A stretch of DNA of 64,000 nucleotides. Source: Ctena decussata (lineage: Eukaryota > Mollusca > Bivalvia > Lucinida > Lucinidae). Below are positions 10,993-25,100 of the stretch, piece by piece. The stretch covers positions 102,098,786-102,162,785 of the forward strand of contig OZ022499.1 in the NCBI GenBank assembly GCA_963989385.1, read 5' to 3'. The translations under genes were made by a program, and so were the position numbers. Positions within the stretch are counted from its first letter, which is position 1, and each line of letters begins with the position of its first letter. The notes beneath the pieces are model-generated. The model saw only the letters and a list, made by a program, of their open reading frames with translations. It had not been told where the DNA came from and ran no database searches.

Positions 10993-12280
10993 AATACACA
11001 TCAGGCTGCTCCAAATAATCTACCGTATTAATCCTATTAAACACCCTGGGTATATTGCATTTTACAAAAGAGAGATGTTACTTTGGACCTAAAGAGTAAC
11101 ATATCACCCAACTACCATTGTGCTTCCAATGCAGTGTATTAAGTGTTTTAACTATGTAACAACAGTAGCAGCATTTTTTCATTACCAAAATAGTTGGCAG
11201 TTGCATGAAATATCTCATGACCATCTGGCCATACAAAGGATTTTATGCCCGGAATTTTGCATTTCTGGCAAGACAGAATAAATTATTTTGTGTGGGGCTA
11301 CTGTTTGGGTTGACAAAACAAAGTCCTGTGGGCAGCTACAATAAACAAGAAAGCCTTTGCAAATCCATGTACTTCTTGAGTTTCCAATTATCATATTAAG
11401 TGTATGGGTACACTTCCATCTTTTTTTCGCTGTTTTGCAAGGGGTTTCTTGTTAGATTCCCTAGACATAAAAGTCTATCAAAATGGAGCATACTCTAAAT
11501 AGGCAAGCACACCTTCTCAAAAACTAGGTAAGAAAGGTAAACTTTCTGTGAAATTTGATCAAAATTGCTCATTTTGTGTAATCATGAAGACAGAATCTGA
11601 CTTTTGATGCCTGATGTGACCTTAACATTGCAAACAGGTACCTTAATCTTGAACTGAACATACCTCTTCCTTATTTTTTGCCTTCCTGAGAAGTTTCATC
11701 AAATTCACTTATGTAGTTTTTAGTAATAGCAGAAACACAATTCAAGTTGACTCGAGATTGTGGCCTTGACCTTGGAATTTTGGATGCAGAGCCAAACTTG
11801 CTGAAAGCACATTTCTCATTTTGTTTTAAATTTCTTTAATGTTTCATCACATTTCCTATAAAAGGCTTTTGAGTAATCCCAGTACCAAAATTTGAGTTTC
11901 TGAGCCCTGCTTGTGACCTTGATCTTGACATGGAAGTTTTGGGCATGGGAACCTTAATCTTGCACCATGGAAGTGTAATCAAATCTCACTGCAGTTTTTC
12001 AGTAAAGCCAGCATGGTTTCACCTTTGTTCAAGATAGTGATGGCCATGCCAACCTGAATTTTGTCCGCAAAATACCTTCTTATTATGGAATAACTTCTGA
12101 GAAGTCTGATTAAAGCCCTTTGCTTCAGTAATTTTTTATTTGTGGCATACAGACAGTGCAATTTAATTTGCCACCAGAAATTCCCTCGGGTTTGCCACCA
12201 GAAATTTCCTTGAGAGCATAAAAATAAGAAAATTTCAGTTTTGGATAAAATTTCACTCTCAATTCTGGTCTGCAAGGGTT

Positions 12281-12434
12281 GGTTGGTTGATTTGATGCTT
12301 AACGTCCACGGTAAACAACTAAGGTCATGTCGGGACGGTCAGTTAACCTAACCACACTATTCCTGGGCAGGCTTAGACCTCCTAAGCGGTTAACCAGTAC
12401 TAAGTGCGCATACTTTCGCCAGTAACTGACAACT
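12281..12434 (-). repeat. SINE-like repeat
   Basis: GGTTGATTTGATGCTTAACG, GGTCATGTCGGGACGGTCAG, TTAACCTAACCACACTATTC and AACCAGTACTAAGTGCGCAT, collinear with 6783-6930. Confidence 0.5.
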
Positions 12435-12585
12435 GCCCTTGGTCTGCAAGGGCATACATTCCTTGTAAGTCCCTGAAAATCTAAACTGAGACCGATCTAG
12501 CCAAAGCTCTGTTACCATAGTATCGAACAGGGCCAGGCATGCCATTGTCTGACATCCTCTTTGAATTGAATGAATACACTGCTAC

Positions 12586-12780
12586 GTTTTTTCAAAGGAA
12601 GCTTGTGTTTGCTTCTCTGAGTGACAATACCCATCCACAAGGGGTCTACTCTTAAAGGAAGGAATTTGCTCCTATAGGAGCAAATTCTTTCCTTTAGGAG
12701 TTGACCCCTATTATGAGGAATGGCATAAAAGAAAATGCTCCTGAAAGTGTATCCATTCACCTTAAGGTTACAAGAGATAC
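12586..12780. mobile_element. Foldback P element
   Basis: GGGGTCTACTCTTAAAGGAA and TCCTTTAGGAGTTGACCCC pair around GCTCCTATAGGAGC; right arm ends GTGTATCCATTCACCTTAAG. Confidence 0.6.
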
Positions 12781-13130
12781 AAGCAGCCATCTCCATAGTT
12801 GTTATGGTAACGGAGCTTTGGCATCAACCGTAGTTACAACAGTATACATAATTGCAAACTGAAATGGCCAGAAAAATGATATTTTGACATATGCACCATA
12901 TTCTGTTACCAGATGATTTATTTTTCCCTTCAAAAATGTCCCAATCTGTCTAGTAAGACAGATCTAGATTTTTGAAGAAAAAAAAAACATAAAAAAAACA
13001 ACAACAGAAAATTATACAAGGATGATTTAGATATTTTGGGTCATTCTAGAGATGACCCCAATTATGGCATATCCGAAACACAAATTTTCTCAAAGGAATA
13101 ATTTCACTGTTATTTATGAAACCAGAGGGC

Positions 13131-15186
13131 CAATGGCCCTATATCGCTCACCTGAGCACTGAGGCACTGAGGTTACAGCAACAAAACACCATGCACAACA
13201 GCAATAAAAAACACCATTTATGTAGAGGATAATATCACAAACATTTATGCAAAAAAAATAAGCTTTATCCCCCATTAATGGCTTCTCAGAAGATCTTTGG
13301 CCAAAAAAAAAAAGTGAAAATTTGGCCTTTCAGCTGCAATGGCAACCAATCAAATCGGGTAATTGGGAAAAATTCATATGGCTGGTAGAGGACTACTCCA
13401 AGAACATTTCTGTGAATTTTTGTCAAAATATCTGCAGTAACACAGAAATAAATAGCAAATGTCCACTTTCCTCATTATAAGTCTATGGAAACTTTAAGTT
13501 GCCATAGCAACAAATTCACATGGGCAATGATAATATAAAGCATACTTTAGGTAGAGGCTAAAATTATTAATATGTATGCTAAGTATCAGCTTCATCCCCC
13601 TCATGGCTTCACTTTTCCCATTATGAGTCAATGGAAACTATAAGTCGCCATAGCAACCAAAGTTCTTATGGGATTGGAAGAAAAAGAATAAAATTTATGT
13701 AGAAACTACTGTCATCAACATGTTTGCACAATATCAGCTTCATCCCCTATATGGCTTCTGAGCAGAAGATTTTTTTTTTTTTTTTTTCGAAATTTACACT
13801 ATATTTTGCCATGGCAACCAATCAAATTCAGCGATTTGGAGAAAATTCATACGAATCGTAGAGGACTACTCAAGAAACATTTCTGTAGAAAAAAATTTAA
13901 ATAACTGCAGTTAGTTAGACAGCAAAAATTGCCAATTTCCATTTTCCTCATTATAAGTCAATGGAAACTCTTTGTTGCCATAGCAACCAAACTGCTGGAG
14001 CAATTGCCATGAAAAACAATAATTCTATAGAGGCTAGTACTAAGGTTCTTTCTGTAAAGTTTGAGCTTTATTGGGCAACACAGTTTCTGCAAAGATGATT
14101 TTTTAATATTTTTCTATTTTTAACCATTCGGTTGCAATGGCAACCAGCCAAATTGTGCAATTTGCATAAATTTAAAGACTGGTTAAAGACTACTCAAGGT
14201 ACATTTCTATGAAAGTTTTGTCAAAATATCCGCAGTGGCATAGCAATAAATGCAAATTTTCCATTTTGCCATTATAAGTCAATGGCAACTTTCAGTTCCC
14301 ACAGCAACCAAACTGCTAGAGCAATTGCCAAGAAAAACAGTTATAGAAGCTAGTACTAAGATCCTTTCTGTGAAGTTTGAGCTTTATTGGTTGCATAGTT
14401 TCTGAGGAGATGATTTTTGAATATTTTTTCTATTTTTTAACCATTCGGTTGCCATGGCAACCAGCCAAATTGTGTAATTTACATTAAGTTCATGTGGTTG
14501 ATAGAGGAATACTCAAGGAACATTTCTGTAAAAGTTTTGTCAAAATATCTGCAGTGACATAGCAATAAATGCAAATTTTCCATTTTGCCATTATAAGTCA
14601 TTGGCAACTTTCAGTTCCCATAGCAACCAAACTGCTAGAGCAATTGCCAAGAAAAACAGTACTTTTATAGAATCTAGTACTAAGATCCTTTCTGTGAAGT
14701 TTGAGCTTCATTGGTTGCATAGTTTCTGAGGAGATGATTTTTGAATATTTTTTCTATTTTTTAACCATTCGGTTGCCATGGCAACCAGCCAAATTGTGCA
14801 ATTTACATAAAGTTCATGTGGTTGATAGAGGAATACTCAAGGAACATTTCTGTAAAAGTTTTGTCAAAATATCTGCAGTGACATAGCAATAAATGCAAAT
14901 TTTCAATTTTTCCCATACAAGTCAATGGAAACTTTAAGTTGCCATAGCAACCAAAGTTCTGAAGCGATTTGGATAAAAAACAGTATTATTGGTTCCCCCT
15001 GCCTATAAATGCTATATATGAAATTTGGTAACAATGGGCCTTGTAGTTTCAGAGGAGATGTCGTTTGAAAATATTGACGGACGGACGACGGACGGACGGA
15101 CGACGGACGGACGACGGACGACGGACGACGGATGCCTGCCTATACTATAAGCTCACCTGTGAGCCTTCGGCTCAGGTGAGCTAAAA
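13131..15186 (+). mobile_element. HP-W element copy 2, full length
   Basis: 5' end AGAGGGCCAATGGCCCT then ATCGCTCACCTGAGC. The core holds a tandem array with a period of about 320 bp (AACCATTCGG at 14122, 14439 and 14763), carrying GTTGCCATGGCAACCAGCC. The core ends GTTTCAGAGGAGATGTCG, then a GGAC/GACGGAC microsatellite (15077-15130), and a perfect hairpin of GAGCC-TTCG-GGCTC extended by GCTCACCT / AGGTGAGC, then TAAAAA. Confidence 0.75.
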
Positions 15187-15625
15187 ATTCACCATGTACT
15201 GCTCGAAGTTTTTACCAAAACAAGTTTTTGGCTGGTTCTTGTTTCAGTTGATCTGCTCTGCTTTGTTCATTATGCAATTGGGAATCATAAAATCCGGCAA
15301 AAAAAAATATTCATGTAGTTTTCTGTGAAGCAGACATATTATCACATTACGATGACTTAACCCTTTCACCCCTAAATGTCAGTAACAGTCTCTTCTCTCT
15401 TCTGCTCTGGACAAATCTATTCTTTATATAAGGAGTATTTGACCAAATATATCACATTCAGAATGGCAAACTGTGAAGATTCAGATTAAACGGCCCATGA
15501 TGGGCCGTCTAATCAGGATCTACACTGTTTGTTAAAGTTTCAAACCTAGTTTGAAAGGGTTAAAGACAACAAATTATTGTTTCTCCAGGAATAAGATCTA
15601 TTCAATCCCGGCAAATCACTCATGA

Positions 15626-16194
15626 CTAGCTACTTGTATTCCGTGAATGTGTTTTATACGTTCTTGGCGGCAATTCCGGAATCTCGCTGTTCTCTCCATT
15701 AAAACTGAAAACGTTTTGCACATTAACAAAGGAGTCTCTTTCTCCATGATATCTTGGCAATGTTGCACTATAAACTTGTGTATTTTGAACCAAGCCAGTC
15801 ACCGGCTGCTGAGACACACTCTGTGCCCGAGATTGACCGACTAACGTCCGCGACACACTCACATTAACATTCTGGGAAGTTCTAGACTGGGACACAGTAG
15901 AGTTTCTATTTAAAGAATTTGTATTGTACATAGAGTCCCGGCGCGGGGGTACTGGAGGTGGCTGATCTATTCTGGGTGGCACCCTTGGAGGTTCGGGTGA
16001 ACCCGACACTGGAGTGTCTGGCGAACCCGACATGAACACATCACTGCTGGAAACTCTATTGTTTCTCCGTCTTGGGGGTAAGGGTGGGGGTTGAAGGGGG
16101 ATGGGGTCATCTGTTGCCAAAGACACAAGTTCAGCAGTGGGAACATTAACACTAGTAGTCACAGTTGTTGATAATGACTGGGTTGAAGTAGAAC
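15626..16194 (-). CDS. SOS1: SOS exon 23: proline-rich Grb2-binding tail
   Basis: Last 189 residues and TAG. Carries [31 protein letters not shown] and [10 protein letters not shown]: four class II (PxxPxR/K) SH3 ligands, as used to bind Grb2/Drk. The acceptor gtttgcag before GTTCTACTTC is chosen because it completes Gly in frame. The apparent upstream extension to 16240 is intron. No clear AATAAA was seen directly downstream. Confidence 0.93.
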
Positions 16195-19100
16195 CTGCAA
16201 ACATAAGAAACATGTTGATTTTTAAAAAGCGTATGGACATAGTTTAGATGCAATTTTTACAATAGAACTGACTTTATCGAGACAGTATCTGCTTTCCAGT
16301 TCACACTCATATCAAGGCAAGGGCTATCAAAACCGTCTTTTTCCCAAATCACACTGTAATCAAGGCGAGGGCTATCAACACAGTCTCTTGTTCTGCCCAG
16401 ATCACAGTGTAATAAAGGCCAGGGCTATCAACACAGTCTCTTCTTTTGCCCAGATCACAGTGTAATAAAGGCCAGGGCTATCAACAGTCTTTTTTTCCCA
16501 GACCACAGTGTAATCAAGGCTGTGACCCCTCAGTAAAACCATCTCACAAAGACGGTTCTAATGAGGAGTCAACATATGTTTTTTTACTGAGCAATAAGAA
16601 AAATTATCTCTGACATCCCTGTTACCACTTCTTATCTGGAGATCTGATATAACTACAGAAAGTTGCCCCCCATCAGAACCACCTAATGGGGGCAGTTTTA
16701 ATCTGATGAGGCATTATAACCTATGATTTTGATGATATAGGGACAAAAATTTAACAATTACCCTATCAGGACCTGTTACATCCTAAAAACTCTAACAATG
16801 CTAAACACAGATGTTAATCAATGCTTACCTTGGCCTATGACAACATTTGCGAAGACACCATTTTCTGCCCCTGACGTGGAGCATGGACTGATTGGAGTGG
16901 TGGGGGTGGGCGGAGTCATACACTGAGGTGACGACGATTCTGAATCCTCGTCTATACGCTGATATCCCCCCATAATTCCTGGGAATGGGAATGCATGAGA
17001 TTTGGATGAAGTATTATGTCGAGGCATAGGACGAATACCGGGTGATTTCAAACTGTATGTTGTTTTACGGGGCTGAAACACAGAAAATACTAGCATAAAG
17101 ATTTGACATACATTCAGTAAAAACAAATCTTAAACCACGAACATACTGTCAATACTAAAATCAGGCTGCACATTTGCTCAGACAGATCAGTTTTTACTTT
17201 CTCACTATCAAGTTTCCCAGGATTCACAGGATCTATGCCAACATGGAAGACTCTTATCAAACTGTGCAGATCCACAGGGTGATCTGAGTCTTGTCTGGGA
17301 AGACTCTTATCAAACTGTGCAGATCCACAGGGTGATCTGAGTCTTGTCTGGGAAGACTCTTATCAAACTGTGCAGATCTACAGGGTGATCTGAGTCTTGT
17401 CTGATTGCACATAACATACTTTTATCAAGAATGACAATCATTACATTTTAGGATGGTATTAATCCTATTAATCGCCCCGGGAGCATTGCATATTACAACA
17501 GCAGGAGCGTTATTTACAGCCTAAAAAGTAGAAAATCAGCCGCTGCCAAAATATTTCTTATAAACAATATTAAGGTGAATGGATATACTTTCAAATGAAG
17601 AAAGCCTACATATTTTCAAATGAAGTAATCCCACATTATATGACTGTCAGTGTTGACAGCTGGCACATACAAATTTCCTCCATATCATTATCTACATACC
17701 TAGCTGTTTTCAATCTACAACAAGGGCTTCGCAAGCGGCGCATAATACGCCCGTTTCAATTTCCTAAAGGAGTTACAGACAGGCAGACAAACAGGGGCAA
17801 CCACTCTATAATAATTAACTAGAACTGTCAGCGAATCCGACTATACCCCACTTAATTGCTTAAATCAAATGATATTATTTTCGTTACAAAAAGCATAAAC
17901 AGGGAGAGAAATCATTGTTACCATGTATACCAAAAATGAATGGTTGCTGTGAAATCTGTTACAAAAAATTACATTATTCAAAGTCAGGAGAAAAAGAAAA
18001 TTGGAAAAATATAGGGAAGAATAAGCAGGAGAAGACTGGTTATCAATCCCACAATACAACAAATCATCAACATGCATACAAAAATCCCTACCCTAACTTA
18101 CAGATGCATAGAAATCTTTTGCAAAAAAAAAGCATTATTCAAAGTAAAGAGAGAAAGAAAATCGGACAAATACAGGGAATAAAAAGAGGAGAAGTCTGGT
18201 TCTCATTCCCACAATACAGGAAGTCATCATTAACCTGCATACCAAATATGACTAATCTAGCTTGCATGGTTGTGGAGAAATCTTTGATGAAAAAGTTCAT
18301 TATTCAAAGTATGGAAAGAAAGAATATTGGACAAATACAGGGAAGAATAAGCAGAAAAAGGCTGGTTCTCAATCCCACGATACAACATATCGTCATCAAC
18401 CTGCATACCAAATATGACTACTCTAGCTTGCTTGGTTGTGGAGAAATCTTTGATGAAAAATTTTATTATTCAAAGTATGGAAAGAACGAATATTGGAAAA
18501 ATACAGGGAAGAATAAGCAGAAAAAGGCTGGTTCTCAATCCAAAGATACAACATATCGTCACCAGCCTGCATACCAAATATGACTACTCTAGCTTGCATG
18601 GTTGTGCAGAAATCTTTGACGAAAAATTTCATTATTCAAAGTAGGGAAAGAAAGAAAATCGGACAAATACAGGGAAGAATAAGCAGGAGAAGGCTGGTTC
18701 TCAATCCCACAATACAACATGTCGTCATCAACCTGTATGCCAAATATGACCAGTCTAGCTTGTATGGTTGTGAAGAAATCTTGGATGAAAAATTTGATCA
18801 ATTGGGGACGGAAGGACAGATGGAAGGACGGACAGATGGACGGACGGACGGACAGACAGATGTAAACCAGTATACCCCCCCCCCCCCCACTTTTTCAAAG
18901 TGGGGGTATAATGACTGCAACATCATCTAAATATTTAACACATGATATACTGTTAGTATTCCAAGGTAAAGTTGGACAAGGGAGATAACCTAAATACACA
19001 AATTACACCATTTTTAGTTCTAGTTTTTTCCCTTGACAATATATTGTACAAGAAAACACGAAAACTAGCCTTTTAGAACTAATGAAAGGGATTAACTCTA

Positions 19101-22100
19101 AAACGAAGAAAGGGAAAGCAGCCATTTTGTACGCGACACATCGTTAGGACTTCATTCACATTGCTATATAGTTTTATAAAGATATCCCAAACGGTTATCT
19201 AGTTATGGCGCGTACAAGACTTACGGGAAAAAATTAATCAAAGGGGCATAACTTCAAAAGTAAGAAAGGGGGAGCAACCATTCTTGTACGCGACACGTTC
19301 CCCCACCCTGATACATATGCCTACCAAATTTCATGAAGATATCCCGAATGGTTACTGAGTTATGGCGTGTACAAGAATGTTTACGGACGGACGGACGGAC
19401 AGCGCCAGGACATAATACGTCCGTTTTTTCAAAACGGGCGTATAAAAATTATTATTTCATAACTATTAGTGTCAATGTTGACAGCTGGCCTATTAAGTGC
19501 TCTCCGTATTACCTACATACTCTCTTACAGATACATAAAAAGAAATTGTTATAAACATGCACAAACATACCATCTGATGCTGATAAGAAACTCAGGTACC
19601 AGTTGAATTCCAGTGGTAACTGGTAGCTAGCATAAAAATTTTAAAGTACCAGGACAGACAGGTCTAAGCAAACAATGCACACCCAGATCAGACTGCCCCT
19701 AAAGGAGCAGTCTGATCAAGGTCTACACTGCTTGTCAATCTATCTGCATCTTCAGGATGCATCACTGCAAGACAATTACGGTCATTATTTTAGGTGTCCC
19801 AATTTTCTAAATTTTTATGTTAATTGAGCCGCGACACGAGAAAACCAACAATATGGTTATATGTCCAGCGAAGAAAACTCAGATCAGCCTGGGCATCTGC
19901 CCAGTCTGATCAGAGTCTTCGCTGTCCGCATGGAGGTAGCTTAGACTCTTAGCTACCCTTTAAGTGCTTAGCAAAGAGTCTGATCAGACTGGGTGCAAGC
20001 CCAGGCTGAGCTGAGTCTGCGCTGGGTGCACAACCACTTTGTTGGTTTTCTCGTGTTGTGGCTCAATTTTCTTCCATTATGCTGTGACCCATTGGAAAGC
20101 AGCATGTTTTCATTGAAAAATAAGAAACCCTCTGATCTTTGTATTATCAAAGCCAGCAATATCTGAGGCTGTTATCACTTACAAACTTTGGAATCTGTCT
20201 ACTTCCTCGAGGTTCTATCTCTAATGACCTGGCATATAAATGGTCATTGAAAGACTTCTCATCTCCATCTTCCAGTGGGTTTAAATTCTCCAGAAACTCC
20301 TGAAAATCAACAAGAGAAACGTGGAATAACGCTAAATACTGGAAAAGACATGCCTGAGCAAAAGTGTAGACCCAGATCAGTCTGCTCTGCCCGCAAGTTT
20401 TTCCACCATTTTACAAAGGAGAACAACTTCAGTGACTTCATGTCTGCTTCTCTGGACAAAGCCTTTTCAAAATGGATTCTACTCTCAAAGAATTTCTTTT
20501 CTTTAAGAATTGACCCTCAGGGTGGAAATATGAAAATCCTCTATCCATTCTACACATCAAGTCTACCCATTCCAAGTAATTGTATCAGAGCCATCCATTG
20601 CCACCATGAGCTGGGCACAATGGCCTGACATTGCAAGTTCAGTTCCCATATGTGTGCAGACCGGTTTTCTCTCCAAGTGGCTCAAATGTCACAGTTAATC
20701 TGAGTTACATGTACAGATAAGGTGGGGTTTTAAGAACAATTCTAAAATAATTTTTCTTATTTCTAAATGAAAACATGTTGTGACCCCTCATTAGAACCGT
20801 CTCAGTGATATGGCTCTAATGAGAGATTACAATGTATGTTTTTATCCAGAAATATAGAAAATTATTTCTAATTTATCCCTCTTACACCTTCTTATCCGGA
20901 GCACTGTTCTCTCAGCATGGCTCATACATATTACAGCAAAATACTTTGCTACTAGTACAAACTTTCACCTACCCGTATGTCTGGTTCTAGAGTCAGACAA
21001 TAAGGCTGATTTTGATATTGCTGTATTTCTCCTGTTATCTCTGCTACTTTCCGTCTTTTACTAAAGTTTATAAGACCATCCTTGTCTCCCCTCAAAAAGT
21101 CTGGATTTCCCTCTTCAGTTTTCAGAATGTTTGTTAAATACATCCCTGAAAGAATTTAACAAATAACATTGTATCGAAGCATTATCAAAGTGAAATGTTT
21201 GTGACTGCAACATGCACATAATACCGTAAATACGCTAAAAAAATTGGGACATCTAAAACAATTACAGCAACTGTCATAACAAGACCTGTCACAGGGCCAA
21301 GATAGCTCCCCTGACAGCGCCTTGCCCATCACATAAAAAACTTTAACGTAAAACTTTAACATTTTGCTGACGCCGCCGCCACTGCCGCCAACACCAACGC
21401 CGACGCCAGGGGTAGCGCAATAGCTCTTCCTAAACTTCGTTCAGGCGAGCTAAAAATGGAACAAATTGGTTTTACACTGCAGTAATGCATCCAAAAGATA
21501 CGGATGGAATGGCAAACAGTGTAGACCCTGATCACTGCTCCTTTCCTCTGGATCTATACTGCTTGCTCAGACCTACCTGTTCCAATATTTCAATTTCTTT
21601 TTGTATTATTGAATAAAATCAGAGAAAAATTGATTGTTTTAGAAAACCTGGATTTTGGATATACAAATTTCATGTTGCCCTACACTGTATGCCCCTGATG
21701 ACTAAAACTGACAGTGTAATGGTCATAGCACCATTACTTCTTTGTCTAATATGTGAATAATAAGTGTTAGGAAGTAGTGTTACAGTGATTCTTAAGTTGA
21801 ATGGGTATACTTTCAGGGAAAGCAACTCTGCCAATTTCATTTTGCCTCCCTTCTAAATAGGGTTCCACTCTTCAAGAAAAGAATTTGCTCCCCTAGGGGA
21901 GCAAATTCTTTTCATTAAGAGTTGACCCCATTTTGGAAGGGCTTTGTTGTCCAGGGAGGCAAACAGAAAGTCACAAAAGTTGTTTGCCTTTGTAAACAAG
22001 GGCTTCGCAAGCGGCGCATAATACGCCCATTTCAATGTCCTAAAGGAGTTGCAGAATGAACAAAATTGTTTACAAAAGGATACACAGGCAGACAAACAGA

Positions 22101-25100
22101 GGCAACCACTCTATAATTAAGTAGAACTGTTGGCGAATCCGACTATACCCCCGCTTAAGTGCTAACATCAAATGGTGTTATTTTCGTAACAAAAAGCATA
22201 GAGAGAGAGAGAGAAATCATTGTTACCATGTATACCAAATATGAATGGTTGCTGTGAAATCTGTTACAAAAAATTACATTATTCAAAGTAAAGAGAGAAA
22301 GAAAATTGGACAAATACAGGGAAGAAAAAGAGGAGAAGGCTGATTTTCAATCCCACGATACAGTAAGTAATCATTAACCTGCATACCAAATATGACTACT
22401 CTAGCTTGCAAGGCTGTGGAGAAATCTTTGACAAAAAAATTTATTATTCAAGGTATGGAAAGAAAGAATATTGGACAAATACAGGGAAGAATAAGCAGGA
22501 GAAGGCTGGTTCTCAATCCCACGATACAACATGTCGTCATCAACCTGCATACCAAATATGACTACTCTAGCTTGCATGGTTGTAGAGAAATCTTTGACGT
22601 AAAATTTCATTATTCAAAGTATGGAAAGAAAGAAAATTGGACAAATACAGGGAAGAATAAGCAGGAGAAGGCTGGTTCTCAATCCCACAGTACAACATGT
22701 CATCAACCTTTATGCCAAATATGACCAGTCTAGCTTGTATGGTTGTGAAGAAATCTTTGATGAAAAATTTGATTAAAAGGGGACGGAAGGACAGACGGAC
22801 AGATGGAAGGACAGACGGACAGATGTAAACCTGTATACCCCCCACTTTTTCAAAGCAGGGGTATAATGACTGCAACATTATTTAGATATTTAACACCTCA
22901 AATACTGTTGTTTAAGCTGCTTGTCAAAGCAGAACAAGGGAAAGGGAAATAACCTAATTATACTAGATGAACCATTTTTTGTTCTACTATCCTCCACTGA
23001 AAATATATTTTTTGTAATATACACAAAATAGCCAATAAGATTAATGAAAGGGATTTAACTCTAAGACAAAGAAAGGTAGAGCAGCCATTTTTAAACGCGA
23101 CACATCGTTGGGACTCCATACACATTGCTATGAAGTTTCATGAAGATATCCCGAACGGTTATCTAGTTATGGCGCGCACAAGACTTGCAGGGAAAAAATT
23201 AATCAAAGGGGCATAACTTGGAAACTAAGGAAGGGGGAGCAACCATTCTTGTACGCGACACGTTCCCCCAACCTAATACATATGCCTACCAAATTTCATG
23301 AAGATATCCCAAATGGTTACTGAGTTATGGCGCGCACAAGAATGTTTACGGACGGACGGACGGACAGACGGACAGACGGATGGACAACGCCACGACATAA
23401 TACGTCCGTTTTTCAAAACGGGCGTATAAAAATGGCAGAAAAAGGAAAAGTACCCATTCCTGAAATTTAATATCAAACAATGCCTTCTCAAAAATGGCTC
23501 CAGAAAGATATGAACATACTGTACTGTAACTATAAATTGTATTACATACCGAGGAATGGAACACATGGTGGGTTTATGGAACGTAATTTTTCAATATACT
23601 TCTTGAAATGGTCTGAGTTTAGCTCTTTGGCATCATTTAAAAATTTTGCTAAACCTCCTTTTTTATTAACCTCCTGAAAGGAAATGAAAATTCTGTTATT
23701 ACAAAGACCATCTAACATTTCTATAGAGAAATAAGTCTCATATGCCACCTGCGAGTGGCCTGAGACAAGTTTCACAATAAAGTTTAATTAATTGAGTAGG
23801 CAAGAACTCCATGGAAGGCAGTGTGTCGCCTGTCTACATGCTGTCACCAATAAAGCTAGCCATGGTAAGAATTAATTTAATAGTCCCTATTTGCCTACAT
23901 AGGGTGACAATTATTCTATGGAAAATTACACCGCCCAGACCAGCAAAGTAAGTGCCTCTTTCTTCCATTCTAGCATTTGCAGATGAGACAAACACCCAGA
24001 CAAGACGAACACCTCATAAGAAAAACACCAGGGCCCAGTTGTTCAAAACTAACGACGTCGTTAGTTAAAGTGACGTTAAACTTTCAAACGTTAATATCAC
24101 AAGTATGACAATATTTTTGTTGCAAAAATGTGAGAAGCGTTTGCATTGCAAAAGCTACTCACATTTTTTCAACAAAAAATATCAGCGTATTTTATAAAAG
24201 AAACGTAAAACACTTAACAAGTTGACCTCTTAACGAGCTCGTTAGGCTAACGATGCTTTGAACAACTGGGCCCAGACTTTATCTGATCCAGTAAAATTAA
24301 AATATCAGCTGTTCACATACTATAGCTTCAGATAAAGCTGTGTGTTTTTTACGGATGTTTGGTACAATATTGAGAGAGTCTGATTTCCACTAAGCCAAAT
24401 TTTAAGAAACATTTTTTGCTCATCTGGATTTATCAGGTTGTGGGGGACTGAAGTCATCTTCAAATACTTCCTTCCATGCTCCAGATAAGAAGGGGTAACA
24501 GGAATAATTTAGGGATAATTTTCCGTATTTCTTCAATGAAACATATGTTGTGTCCCTTCATTCAAACCCTCGCACTGCGACGATTCTAATGACGGGTCAC
24601 AACATATGAGCCGGGACACGTGAAAACCAACAAAGTGGTTGTGCGCCCAGCGCAGACTCAGATCAGCCTGGGCATCCGCCCAGTCTGACCAGACTCTTCA
24701 TAACGCTTAAAGGGTAGCTAAGGGTCTAGGCTACCTTCATGAAGACAGCGAAGACTCTGATTAGACTGGACGGATGCCAAGGCTGATCTGAGTCTGCGCT
24801 GGGCGCACAGCCACATTGTTGGTTTTGTTGTGTCGCGGCTCATATGATTTTGTTAAAAAATACAGAAAACTATCTCTGAATTATCCTCAAAACCACAACT
24901 AATCCGGAGCTCCACAGTTCCTTTATCTAAAACTATGACGAGCAATATAAATAGTAGGTAGATCTTTTAGGAATTGTATAACCTCTTAATAATAAATATT
25001 TCTGGGGACAATTAAAGCAAATTGCACAAAATTAAGACTTTTTTATGCTCAACATATGACTGTTGTTACTAATGCTGAATAAGAAGGTGCATAGCATTAG

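Larger units (their letters stand above)
2896..15625. other. Intergenic region between convergent DYNC1H1 and SOS
   Basis: No host gene recognised. It contains M (3436), G (3923, 10083, 10387), SINE (4440, 6783, 12281), HP-Z (4571, remnant 5804), N fragment (7220), HP-U (7415), HP-W (7783, 13131), M with insertion (9175) and P (10771, 12586). In 2896-3435, 4160-4440, 9510-10080 and 12840-13130 I see only AT-rich unassigned sequence. 11000-12280 holds decayed text with GACCTTGATCTTGA-like blocks, probably an old HP core. 15187-15625 includes a small hairpin AACGGCCCATGATGGGCCGT. Confidence 0.6.
21797..23462. mobile_element. Foldback P element split by HP-X copy 2
   Basis: Left part 21797-21996 (GAATGGGTATACTTTCAGGG ... 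TTGTTTGCCTTTGTAAA) and right part 23433-23462 (ATGGCAGAAAAAGGAAAAG then TACCCATTC) make one P element when the X element is removed. Confidence 0.65.

Noticed and set aside
15647..16152. Open frames overlapping SOS exon 23 in other frames
   Set aside because: Shadows of the proline-rich coding exon; the frame joined to exon 22 is the supported one.
17915..18583. 222-codon + strand open frame and its neighbours to 18930
   Set aside because: It lies wholly in the HP-Y tandem core; repeated units with lengths near a multiple of three keep a frame open. No signal or domain, and the - strand is equally open.
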